Part shown: piece after piece, positions 1-7,849 of the stretch | How the letters are laid out: each line of letters starts with the position of its first letter | How positions within the stretch are numbered: position 1 is the first letter of the stretch | DNA from: an uncultured Oscillospiraceae bacterium | GTDB lineage: Bacteria; Bacillota; Clostridia; Oscillospirales; Acutalibacteraceae | Direction of reading: 5' to 3' | Assembly (NCBI GenBank): GCA_948471205.1 | Contig: CAOKRT010000001.1 | Coordinates: 232,518-296,517 of the forward strand | DNA length: 64,000 nt | Made by a program: the position numbers and the translations under genes | Notes under the pieces: model-generated | What the model saw: only the letters and a program-made list of their open reading frames with translations | Told to the model about the DNA's origin: nothing | The model's database searches: none

Positions 1-307
1 TGATGCGGCAGCTTGCGTTGTAATTGCTTCGGGCGGCTATCCTAAATCTTATCCGAAAGGGCTGGAAATTACAGGACTTGAAAACGGTCAGCGTGACGGT
101 GTTATTGTATATCATGCAGGCACTGCAATGGATGGAAACAGCCTTGTTACTTCCGGCGGCAGGGTGCTGGGTGTTACGGCGCTTGGAACAGATTTGCTGG
201 AAGCACTGAATAAATCTTATTCGGCAGTTGAAAAGATTGATTTTGAAAATAAACATTTCAGAAAAGATATCGGGCAGAAAGCATTAAATGCTGTTAAAGA
301 TTTATAA
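1..307 (+). CDS. purD: phosphoribosylamine-glycine ligase, C-terminal part (partial)
   Basis: The reading frame is open from base 2 to a TAA at 305-307, giving the last 101 residues of a protein whose 5' end lies outside the window. It reads through segments such as VIASGGYPKSYPKG and VYHAGTA, then GRVLGVTALG, which match the C-terminal ATP-grasp and rudiment domains of GAR synthetase. The enzyme joins glycine to phosphoribosylamine in cytosolic de novo purine synthesis. The other pur genes are probably upstream. The next gene has its own strong promoter, so purD is probably last in its operon. I see no clear hairpin terminator after it. Confidence 0.9.
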   Translation, partial: DAAACVVIASGGYPKSYPKGLEITGLENGQRDGVIVYHAGTAMDGNSLVTSGGRVLGVTALGTDLLEALNKSYSAVEKIDFENKHFRKDIGQKALNAVKDL

Positions 308-362
308 TTTTTGATTAAAGATTTATTAATCAATTGTTTACAAATGTATTTACGTATAGTTG

Positions 363-391
363 TTGACATTTATACAAATTGGAATTATACT
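363..391 (+). promoter_or_regulatory. sigma-A type promoter of the MacAB-like operon
   Basis: TTGACA at 363-368 and TATACT at 386-391 are separated by 17 bases, a near-consensus housekeeping promoter. It lies about 45 bases upstream of the adaptor gene start, and AGGGG at 422-426 is the likely ribosome site. Strong unregulated expression is inferred; I see no operator. Confidence 0.75.
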
Positions 392-435
392 AATTCTTGA
401 TGTTGAATAATTCTATATTATAGGGGTTAAAGAAT

Positions 436-2133
436 ATGGCAACTGTTAAAAAGAATAAAAAGAAAACAATTATTATTGCTGTTTGTGCAGCAGTAATCAT
501 TATTGCCGCAGCAATCGGAATTTCCGTTTTCGCTGTGCAGAATTCCGTTACTGCCGTTTCGCTTCACACAGTCGGATCAAACGATATTTATGAAGTTGTT
601 AATGCAACCGGCGAGGTATCTTCCGGTGCGGTGAAAGAATATAAGGTGGGCAGTGTTGCAACTGTTAAAGAAGTATTTGTTAAAACAGGCGATGAGGTTA
701 AGCAGGGGGATTTAATTGCAACATTTGATACCTCTAAGTTTGATTCTGAAATTGCAAGTCTTCAGTCATCCTACAAACAGGCAAAGGCAAGCTACAATGA
801 ATCTGTTGAAGCGCAGAAAGCAGCAAAAAATAATCTTGCACAGGTTCAGAAGCAGATAGCAGAGCTTGAAAAGAAAAATAAAGAGCTTTCTCAGGAAACA
901 GGCAGTATGCCTTCCATGACGCTTCCGTCGGTTTCTGTTACCAATCCTGACTTTGACAAAGACTTTACAGATGATAATATGGATGATAATTATGTATATG
1001 ATGATACATATGAAGAAACCATGAAGGATTTGACTGCGGCTATTAAAGATTTAACCGCAGCGGTTAACAAGCTTGCGGGAAATGCAGAAACAGGCACAAT
1101 GATTACAGATATTGTGATGAATACGGTTGCCGATGAAATCCAAAGCGGAAATGTATCTTCTGAAGAAATTGCTGAAATTTCCGGAGATGCAGTTTTGGAA
1201 GCAATTAAAAACGGTAAGATTGATATTGACGATTTACTGGCAGATAACGATGACGCTGCACAGATTATAGAGGATGCAGTCGGCAATATAGACTGGAAAG
1301 ATGTCAGCTCAGCCGTAAGCAATAATGCAGGCAATGCTGCTCTTATGTCAAATCAGCTTATGCTTACCGCATATTATGCACAGGAACAGCTTTACTCCTC
1401 AATGGCTTCAGATTCTATTGTAAGCGCTAAAAAAGAACTGATGAATACAACAAAAAATGCCCTTGATTTGCTTGAAGAGGCAAAGCAGGAGCTTTCAGGC
1501 GGATGGACAGCCGCTTTTGACGGAACCATTACGGAATGTAATCTTTATTCCGGCGAACAGACTACGCTTCTTTCCGGCGGTATTACACTTCAGAACATGG
1601 AAGATAAGGTTGTAACCGTTTCTCTTGGTGAATATGATATTCATAAGGTAAAGGTCGGTATGCCGGTTAAAGTATCAACAGCATACGGTGAATATACAGG
1701 CAGTGTTATCAGCAAGGCACCTGTTGCAACAGGCGGAAGCACAAGTTCCATTATGGATTCTATGGGCGCAACAATGGGTATCAGCGGTCTTTCAAGTCTT
1801 ACACAGTCCGGTGCGGGAGTTGAGGTTCAGATTTCCGTTGAAAAGCCAGATGAGTTTATTGTAATCGGTTTTGAAGCAGATGTTGAAATTGATGTCGGCG
1901 AGCATATCGGCGTAACAACTGTGCCGAGTCAGGCAATGCTTCTTGACAAAACAGGTTCTTATGTGTTTATTTATGACGAGGAAGAGGAAACCGTTACAAA
2001 AACACTTATTGAAACCGGAGCAAGCTCTGTTTCCGAATATGAAATCGTAAACGGTGTTAAATTGGGCGACAGAATTGTTCTTGCCCCTCAGTCTACTTTT
2101 GAAGACAGTTTTAAGGTAAGAATTAAGGAATGA
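436..2133 (+). CDS. HlyD/MacA-family membrane fusion (adaptor) protein
   Basis: This 565-residue protein has a basic N-terminus and one membrane segment at about residues 10-33. A lipoyl-like hairpin half follows at about 72-98 (VKEVFVKTGDEVKQGDLIATFD region), then a coiled coil at about 100-155. An unusually long Asp-rich, helical insertion (about 160-350) precedes the beta-barrel and membrane-proximal part (SLGEYDIHKVKVGMPVKV). Family members bridge an ABC permease to the cell exterior in export of peptides or drugs. The permease gene follows after 15 bases, so the two should act together. The insertion makes it longer than usual MacA (about 370-400). The substrate cannot be told. Confidence 0.8.
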   Translation: MATVKKNKKKTIIIAVCAAVIIIAAAIGISVFAVQNSVTAVSLHTVGSNDIYEVVNATGEVSSGAVKEYKVGSVATVKEVFVKTGDEVKQGDLIATFDTSKFDSEIASLQSSYKQAKASYNESVEAQKAAKNNLAQVQKQIAELEKKNKELSQETGSMPSMTLPSVSVTNPDFDKDFTDDNMDDNYVYDDTYEETMKDLTAAIKDLTAAVNKLAGNAETGTMITDIVMNTVADEIQSGNVSSEEIAEISGDAVLEAIKNGKIDIDDLLADNDDAAQIIEDAVGNIDWKDVSSAVSNNAGNAALMSNQLMLTAYYAQEQLYSSMASDSIVSAKKELMNTTKNALDLLEEAKQELSGGWTAAFDGTITECNLYSGEQTTLLSGGITLQNMEDKVVTVSLGEYDIHKVKVGMPVKVSTAYGEYTGSVISKAPVATGGSTSSIMDSMGATMGISGLSSLTQSGAGVEVQISVEKPDEFIVIGFEADVEIDVGEHIGVTTVPSQAMLLDKTGSYVFIYDEEEETVTKTLIETGASSVSEYEIVNGVKLGDRIVLAPQSTFEDSFKVRIKE

Positions 2134-2148
2134 TAAGGGGACTCTTTC

Positions 2149-3399
2149 GTGAATATAACAGAAAGTTTTAAGATTGCCGTAAAATGTATCAGGGCTAACT
2201 GGATGCGTTCGCTTCTCACTATGCTGGGAATTATAATCGGTATAAGCTCAGTTATTATGATTGTAGGTGCAGGAACCGGTGCGCGCGATTATATTGTTTC
2301 TTTAATCGAAGAGATGGGCGCAAATGCAATTATGATCAGCGTTGATGCAACACAGGCAACGGAAAATGATTTTTTAACACTTGATGATATTGAGAATATA
2401 AAAAACAAGGTTGATGGTGTGGAAAGCTGTTCTCCTATGCTGATTGGTATGGGAAAGGCTGTGGTTGATTCCTATGGCAAGCAGGCAACTGTAATGATGA
2501 TTGGTGTTAATACCGATATTTATTTAAGCCTGCCCGAAGGCTGCACATACGGAAGATTTTTCAGCGAAGATGAATATGTTTCGGCATCGCCGCTTGCAAT
2601 TATAGGCAGTGCAAGTGCGCAAACGGTTTTTGGTTATGAAGATGTTACGGATGAAACAATAACCATAAGATCCAGTGGAAAAGCAATGAAGGTAAGGGTT
2701 TGCGGTGTGGCAAATATAGATCAGCTTGCAGGTTCTGTGGGCGGTTCATCCTCGTTTACGTCGTTTTTTTCTCAGAATGAGGATGAACCTATGATGGTGC
2801 TGTTTTTGCCGTGCACAACATTAACCCAGATAACGGGCACATCTGCCAATATAAGCATGGCTATGGTTATGGCGGAAGAGGGTTCCAATAATGAAGCCAT
2901 CGGCAATGCAACGGTTAACTACTTAAAGGCATCACACGGCAATTTTTCAAACAGCATTTATGTGGCGCAGGATATGGCAACCTATATTCAGATTGTGGAT
3001 ATTGTTATGCAGGTGCTTACAGCGTTTATTGCGTGTGTTGGTGCGATCTCTCTGATTGTAGGCGGAATCGGCGTTATGAATATCATGCTTGTATCGGTAA
3101 CGGAGCGAACAAGAGAAATCGGTATAAGAAAATCCCTTGGCGCCAAAACAAGAGTGATAACAATGCAGTTTTTAACGGAATCCATTATTATTTGTCTTAT
3201 AGGCGGTGTTATAGGATTAACGCTTGGTATTACAGGAGCTTATGCCGCTTGTGCCATAGTAGGCATTACCCCGAAAATAACATGGTGGATTATATTGATT
3301 GCTTTGCTGTTTTCAAGCGGTGTTGGGTTGTTTTTCGGAATTTATCCGGCAAGAAAGGCAGCTTTAATGAGCCCGATAGATGCACTGAGACGCGAATAA
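2149..3399 (+). CDS. MacB/FtsX-type ABC transporter permease
   Basis: The 416-residue protein starts at a GTG preceded by AAGGGGA. It has the MacB layout: a first membrane helix at about 20-42 (MLGIIIGISSVIMI), a large extracytoplasmic domain to about 270, then three helices with the FtsX-domain signature near residues 300-345 (VSVTERTREIGIRKSLGA). It ends with the typical PARKAALMSPIDALR tail. It lacks the ATPase domain that Gram-negative MacB carries, so it needs a separate ATPase, and none is encoded next to it here. It forms an operon with the preceding adaptor. Export, or coupling of ATP hydrolysis to an envelope process, is the family role. Confidence 0.85.
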   Translation: MNITESFKIAVKCIRANWMRSLLTMLGIIIGISSVIMIVGAGTGARDYIVSLIEEMGANAIMISVDATQATENDFLTLDDIENIKNKVDGVESCSPMLIGMGKAVVDSYGKQATVMMIGVNTDIYLSLPEGCTYGRFFSEDEYVSASPLAIIGSASAQTVFGYEDVTDETITIRSSGKAMKVRVCGVANIDQLAGSVGGSSSFTSFFSQNEDEPMMVLFLPCTTLTQITGTSANISMAMVMAEEGSNNEAIGNATVNYLKASHGNFSNSIYVAQDMATYIQIVDIVMQVLTAFIACVGAISLIVGGIGVMNIMLVSVTERTREIGIRKSLGAKTRVITMQFLTESIIICLIGGVIGLTLGITGAYAACAIVGITPKITWWIILIALLFSSGVGLFFGIYPARKAALMSPIDALRRE

Positions 3400-3414
3400 T
3401 AATTACGATTTGAG

Positions 3415-3444
3415 GCGGTTTCATTATATTGAAACCGCTTTTTT
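3415..3444 (+). terminator. rho-independent terminator after the MacAB-like operon
   Basis: GCGGTTTCA at 3415-3423 pairs perfectly with TGAAACCGC at 3430-3438 around a 6-base loop, and a run of six T follows (3439-3444). It sits 15 bases past the permease stop. Confidence 0.85.
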
Positions 3445-3510
3445 ATTGTTTTTTTATATTTACAAATGATATGTATTATGTTAAAATTAATATAATTACG
3501 GAGGATTGTT

Positions 3511-4611
3511 ATGGAAAATATTAATGGTATTCTTGAAAAGTTTAATTTTAGAGGAAAGCTGATAGATTGTTCAATTTACGGCTCAGGTCACATCAACGTA
3601 ACCTATCTTGCATCTTTTGATGATAACGGCAAAGAAAATAAATATATTGTGCAGAAAATAAACCCGAATGTTTTTAAAAATATTGAAAAACTTATGGATA
3701 ATATTTTTTCTGTTACATCATTTCTTCGCGGCGAAATCCGCAAAGCAGGCGGTGATGAAAACAGGGAAACACTGCATTATATAAAAACGGTTGACGGCGA
3801 TAAGTTTTATATTTCCGACGACGGCAGTTATTACCGTGCATATATTTTTGTATCGGATTCTGTAAGCTATAACAGCACCGAAAATGCTGAAATGTTCAGG
3901 CAAAGCGGTATTGCCTTCGGAAAGTTTCAGAAATATCTTTCTGCATTCCCGGCTGACAGTCTTTATGAAACTTTGCCGGAATTTCATAATACCAAGCACA
4001 GATATGAAACAGAATTTCTTCCTGCTGTAGATGCCAATCTTTCAGGCAGAAAGGATACCTGTTTAAGCGAAATTGATTTTGTAAATAACAGGAAAGCATA
4101 CTGTTCACACCTTGTTGATATGATTGCGGACGGTAGGCTTCCGCTTCGTGTTACACATAATGATACAAAGCTGAACAATGTTATTTTTGATAAAGACAGC
4201 AATGAGGCAATCTGTGTTATTGATCTTGATACAGTTATGCCCGGTCTTGCACTGTATGATTTCGGCGACTCCATCCGATTCGGTGCGAATACAGCGGTTG
4301 AAGATGAAAAAGATTTATCCAAAGTAAGCATCAGTCTTGATTATTTTAAAGCTTATGCAGACGGATTTCTTTCTCAGGCAGGCGGAAGCCTTAATAAAGA
4401 TGAAATAGATAATCTGGCATTCGCATCACTTCTTATGACCTTTGAATGCGGCATGCGCTTTTTAACAGATTATATTAACGGCGATACATATTTTAAAACA
4501 GCATATCCGGAACACAATCTTGTTCGTGCAAAAAATCAGTTTGCGCTTGTTGCAGATATGGAAACACATATGGATGAGATGAAAGCAATCATAGCGGATT
4601 TAGCAAAATAA
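3511..4611 (+). CDS. phosphotransferase-family kinase, N-acetylhexosamine 1-kinase-like
   Basis: This 366-residue protein has the APH/choline-kinase fold signature. The catalytic Brenner motif HNDTKLNNV starts at about residue 215, and the metal-binding segment VIDLDTVMPG is at about 236-246, followed by YDFGDSIRFG. That last combination is characteristic of the N-acetylhexosamine 1-kinase (NahK) branch, which phosphorylates GlcNAc/GalNAc at C1 in the cytosol. An N-terminal SGHINVTY-like segment corresponds to the nucleotide-binding loop. GGAGG at 3500 lies just upstream of the ATG. The lacto-N-biose pathway genes that often accompany nahK are absent here, so the exact substrate is uncertain. 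It is a lone gene ended by the palindromic element that follows. Confidence 0.7.
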   Translation: MENINGILEKFNFRGKLIDCSIYGSGHINVTYLASFDDNGKENKYIVQKINPNVFKNIEKLMDNIFSVTSFLRGEIRKAGGDENRETLHYIKTVDGDKFYISDDGSYYRAYIFVSDSVSYNSTENAEMFRQSGIAFGKFQKYLSAFPADSLYETLPEFHNTKHRYETEFLPAVDANLSGRKDTCLSEIDFVNNRKAYCSHLVDMIADGRLPLRVTHNDTKLNNVIFDKDSNEAICVIDLDTVMPGLALYDFGDSIRFGANTAVEDEKDLSKVSISLDYFKAYADGFLSQAGGSLNKDEIDNLAFASLLMTFECGMRFLTDYINGDTYFKTAYPEHNLVRAKNQFALVADMETHMDEMKAIIADLAK

Positions 4612-4615
4612 AATT

Positions 4616-4698
4616 AAAAAACCCCTGGTTGATGAAATGATATGCACCCCAAAAGTTAGACAACTTTTGGGGTGCATATCATTTCAATGGGGGTTTTT
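4616..4698. terminator. bidirectional terminator containing a long perfect palindrome
   Basis: An outer stem (AAAAACCCC at 4617-4625 with GGGGTTTTT at 4690-4698) encloses a perfect 24-bp inverted repeat, arms 4634-4657 and 4662-4685, with a 4-base loop (AGAC). It lies between converging genes and can end transcripts from both. The arms contain TGCACCCCAAAAGTTAG, which from memory resembles the terminal repeats of IS3-family elements. The simplest reading is an old A-rich/T-rich terminator whose loop acquired a MITE-like palindrome; that history is inference. Confidence 0.7.
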
Positions 4699-4699
4699 A

Positions 4700-5854
4700 T
4701 TATTTCCAAAGGTTTTTATAAATGTTTATAATATCTTTTTTGGTTATTTTTTTTATTGTATTGGCAGGTGAACCTGATGCAATGGCGTCATCTGCCATTT
4801 TATCCATGGCCTCGAAAAATTTTTCTTTTTCCACTCCGTATTTTTCAAGTGTCGGAACTTCACAGATTTTGCAAATTTTTTCGCATGCTTTTAAAAAGTT
4901 TTCGGCGGCTGTTTTATCATCATCTGAACGATGCGCCGCCTTTATGGCTCTTCCTAAATCAGCAAATCTGTCATATGCGCCGTCAAGTGCAAAACGGAAG
5001 CATTCGTTTAACAGCATGGCATTTGAAAGCCCGTGCGGAATATGGAATAAAGCGCCGATAGGGCGGCTCATTCCGTGAATAACGGTTACAGATGCATTGT
5101 TGAATGCCACGCCGGCTTCAAGAGCCGCCAGGCTCATTTCAGCACGTGCCTGAATGTTTTTAGGTTCTTTATATACAATAGGAAGATTTTTAAAAATTCT
5201 TTTTACAGCGCTTATAGCAAGGTCATCCGTAAGCGGCTGGGCTTTTCTTGAGGTATATGCCTCGGCGGCATGGCAAAGCGCATCAAGACCTGTTGCTGCC
5301 GTAACGGAAGGAGGAGCGGTAAGCGTAAAAGCAGGATCGTCAATAGCAAGTGTGGGCATAAGCACAGGTCCTTTAAGCAGCATTTTTATATCCTGCTTGG
5401 TATTTGTGATAATTGTAAACTGTGTTGCTTCAGAGCCTGTTCCGCTTGTTGTGGGCACTGCCACCATAGGCGGGGTGGGGATATTTATAATTTTTCCGTA
5501 ATAATCGTCAATTTCTCCGCCGTTTGTTGCAACTGCACCGATTGCTTTCATTGCGTCAATCGGCGAACCGCCGCCGATTGCAATCAGGAAATCACAGTTT
5601 TCTTTTCTGTACTGTTCTATTCCCTTATCAATCATTATATCTGTAGGCTCTGAATTTATATTGTCATAAATACTGTACTTTATTTCAAGGCTGTCAAGTA
5701 TATCGGAAACAAGCTTAACATTGCCGAATCGTACCATAAATCTGTCTGTAACAATAAGTGCTTTTTTTCCGAAATCACGCAGTAGCGGTTTCGCATTTTC
5801 AAGTGCATTTTCCCCGTAAACAACTTTACCGGGCATAAGAAACTGAAATCCCAT
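4700..5854 (-). CDS. iron-containing (group III) alcohol dehydrogenase
   Basis: The protein is 384 residues from ATG 5854, which follows a weak GGTG; an in-frame ATG at 5881 would add nine residues but has no ribosome site. The N-terminal domain carries the NAD(P)-binding GGGSPIDAMKAI motif (about residue 94) and PTTSGTGSEA (about 134). The helical C-terminal domain carries the iron ligands in LDALCHAAEAY and in the HGMSRPIGALFHIPHG segment. The histidine between the last two iron ligands (His267 in FucO) is Arg here, as I recall for one known branch. The family reduces aldehydes or oxidizes short-chain alcohols or diols in fermentation. The substrate is unknown. Its neighbour on the same strand is an aldehyde dehydrogenase. 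Confidence 0.85.
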   Translation of the reverse strand: MGFQFLMPGKVVYGENALENAKPLLRDFGKKALIVTDRFMVRFGNVKLVSDILDSLEIKYSIYDNINSEPTDIMIDKGIEQYRKENCDFLIAIGGGSPIDAMKAIGAVATNGGEIDDYYGKIINIPTPPMVAVPTTSGTGSEATQFTIITNTKQDIKMLLKGPVLMPTLAIDDPAFTLTAPPSVTAATGLDALCHAAEAYTSRKAQPLTDDLAISAVKRIFKNLPIVYKEPKNIQARAEMSLAALEAGVAFNNASVTVIHGMSRPIGALFHIPHGLSNAMLLNECFRFALDGAYDRFADLGRAIKAAHRSDDDKTAAENFLKACEKICKICEVPTLEKYGVEKEKFFEAMDKMADDAIASGSPANTIKKITKKDIINIYKNLWK

Positions 5855-5940
5855 GTTGCAACACCATATCCTTTTCGTCATAAATCAAATAATATTTTAG
5901 TACAAAATTTTTAATTGTCAAGAGCAAATTGAAGTAAAAA

Positions 5941-5972
5941 AAACGGATAACAGCAATGCCTGTTATCCGTTT
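5941..5972 (-). terminator. rho-independent terminator of the aldehyde dehydrogenase gene
   Basis: A perfect 13-bp stem (5941-5953 with 5960-5972) and 6-base loop is followed on the minus strand by a run of T. It lies 20 bases beyond the stop of the minus-strand dehydrogenase gene, separating it from the downstream alcohol dehydrogenase gene. Confidence 0.85.
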
Positions 5973-5992
5973 CGTTTATTACTGTTATTTTA

Positions 5993-7498
5993 TTAAAGAA
6001 GTCCGTCCCAGGTATCAACCTCTTTTGCTTTCATTTCTTCTTCATCAAACCAATGCTGTGTAACGGATTTGCTTTCCGTGAAGAAACGGTAAGCGTCTTT
6101 TCCAAGGCAGTGTAAATCACCAAAGAAGCTCTGTTTATGACCGCTGAAAGGAATGAAGCCCACCGGAACAGGAATGCCAACATTAATGCCCACCTGGCCG
6201 CCGTCCGTATATCTTGCAAACTGGCGCGCATAATATCCGCTTTGTGTATAAATTACAGAGCCGTTTGCATATGGGCTTGCATTCATAATTGCAAGTCCTT
6301 CGTCAAAATCCTTGCATCTTTTAATGCAAAGCACAGGTCCGAATACTTCATCTCTGCCGATTGTCATTTCTTCGGTAACATGATCGAAAACAGTCGGTCC
6401 GACAAAATAGCCGTTTTCATAGCCTGCGGGTACTTCAGGGTTTCTTCCGTCCAGCACAAGGGTTGCGCCCTCGTCAATACCTTTCTGAATATCCGCAACA
6501 ACCTCGTCATAATGCTTTTTGTATGTGATAGGACCTAAGCGGGTGTTTTTATCCCAAGCAGGTCCGCAGTTGATGGACTGTGCCTGCTTTTTAAGCTCCG
6601 CAACAAATTTATCGGCAATGGATTCCTGCACAACACAGCAGGAAAGTGCCATGCATCTTTGACCGGCACAGCCGTAAGCAGAATTGATAACACCTGCAAC
6701 CGTTCTTTCAAGTGCACAGTCTTCCATAATAAGAGCATGGTTTTTCGCCTGGCAAAGTGCCTGGCAGCGTTTGCCTGTTGAAGCTGCTTTTTCATAGATT
6801 TTAAGACCTACGGGAGTTGAGCCTACAAACGTAATTCCCTGCACATCCGGATGTTCAAGAATTGTGTTAATTTCATTTCTTGAGCAGGTTACAATGTTGA
6901 TAACGCCGTTTGGAATACCTGCTTCTTTATAAATTTCACCGATTCTCATAGCTGTTCTGGGAGTAAGGGATGCTGCTTTAAGCACCATTGTATTTCCGCA
7001 GGCAACGCAAACAGGCGCCATCCAGCCAAAAGGAATCATAGCGGGAAAATTCACAGGAACAATGCCTGCAAAAACACCCATCGGTTCACGGTATTTTACA
7101 GTATCAAAGCCGGATGAAGCATCCATAAGGCTTTCGCCCATCATAAGTGACGGCGCCTGAATGGCAAGTTCTGTTCCCTCAATTGCTTTTCCTACATCGC
7201 CCACAGCTTCATCCCACGCTTTGCCGTTTTCTTCACAGACAAGCATGGAAAGCTCATCGTTATATTTAAGAAGAAGTTCACGAACCTTGTAAAGAATCTG
7301 TGTTCGTTTTCTTGCCGGAGTTGCTCTCCATGCGGGATAAGCGGCTTTTGCCGCCTCAATTGCCTCAAGCACCTCGTCATTGGTACAGCAAGGTGCCTGA
7401 CCGGTGATTTCCCCTGTTGACGGATTGTGAAGATCATACCAAATTTCGGTTTTTGAATCTTTAAATTCCCCGTTAACAAAATATTTCAGTTTTTCCAT
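5993..7498 (-). CDS. mmsA: CoA-acylating methylmalonate-semialdehyde dehydrogenase
   Basis: The protein is 501 residues from ATG 7498, chosen because AGAGGT sits 8 bases upstream; an in-frame ATG at 7528 lacks a good site. It is a class of ALDH with catalytic Cys at about 282 in AGQRCMAL and the oxyanion Asn in PVNFPAM (about 150). The QAKNHALIMED segment distinguishes MmsA/IolA from other ALDHs. These enzymes convert malonate- or methylmalonate-semialdehyde plus CoA and NAD to acetyl- or propionyl-CoA, in valine/beta-alanine or myo-inositol breakdown. No iol or valine genes lie nearby, so its pathway is open. Its own terminator at 5941-5972 suggests a single-gene transcript. Confidence 0.85.
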   Translation of the reverse strand: MEKLKYFVNGEFKDSKTEIWYDLHNPSTGEITGQAPCCTNDEVLEAIEAAKAAYPAWRATPARKRTQILYKVRELLLKYNDELSMLVCEENGKAWDEAVGDVGKAIEGTELAIQAPSLMMGESLMDASSGFDTVKYREPMGVFAGIVPVNFPAMIPFGWMAPVCVACGNTMVLKAASLTPRTAMRIGEIYKEAGIPNGVINIVTCSRNEINTILEHPDVQGITFVGSTPVGLKIYEKAASTGKRCQALCQAKNHALIMEDCALERTVAGVINSAYGCAGQRCMALSCCVVQESIADKFVAELKKQAQSINCGPAWDKNTRLGPITYKKHYDEVVADIQKGIDEGATLVLDGRNPEVPAGYENGYFVGPTVFDHVTEEMTIGRDEVFGPVLCIKRCKDFDEGLAIMNASPYANGSVIYTQSGYYARQFARYTDGGQVGINVGIPVPVGFIPFSGHKQSFFGDLHCLGKDAYRFFTESKSVTQHWFDEEEMKAKEVDTWDGLL

Positions 7499-7627
7499 AA
7501 ATTTTACCTCTTTTGAATGAATTTTCATAAATATTTTATCATTTTAATTTGCTGAATTCAATACTTTGCGCCTATATTTTTAATCACTAAAACCACATAA
7601 AAGCATAGGATAATCAGAGGTGTAATT

Positions 7628-7849
7628 ATGACGCTTGCAGATATGAAAGAAAACGACCGCGCGATTATTTCCTATATCAGCAATGAATGTGAAATAAAGC
7701 GGCGGCTTTTTGATATGGGATTTATAAAAGGAAATGAAATTAGCTGTGTGCGCAGAAATCCTTTGGGTTCGCCGATTGCCTATAATGTTGAAGGTTCGCT
7801 TGTTGCCCTTAGAAAAGCCGATGCACAGAAGGTGGGAGTAGTTTTATGA
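7628..7849 (+). CDS. feoA: ferrous iron transport protein A
   Basis: This 73-residue SH3-like protein contains the FeoA features CEIKRRLFDMGFIKG and PLGSPIAYNVEGSLVALRKADA. FeoA is a small cytosolic partner of the FeoB iron channel. AGAGGTG precedes the ATG, and the stop overlaps the feoB start by 4 bases (ATGA), indicating translational coupling. The gene is divergent from the mmsA-type gene; a TTGCTG/TATATT pair at 7549-7578 is a possible promoter. No Fur box is obvious to the eye. Confidence 0.93.
   Translation: MTLADMKENDRAIISYISNECEIKRRLFDMGFIKGNEISCVRRNPLGSPIAYNVEGSLVALRKADAQKVGVVL

Noticed and set aside
3033-3413. 126-residue plus-strand ORF overlapping the MacB-like permease
   Set aside because: It is an alternative frame of the FtsX domain with improbable Cys/Tyr/Asn-rich composition.
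4634-4685. CRISPR repeat or full insertion sequence
   Set aside because: There is a single palindrome, no spacers and no transposase ORF.
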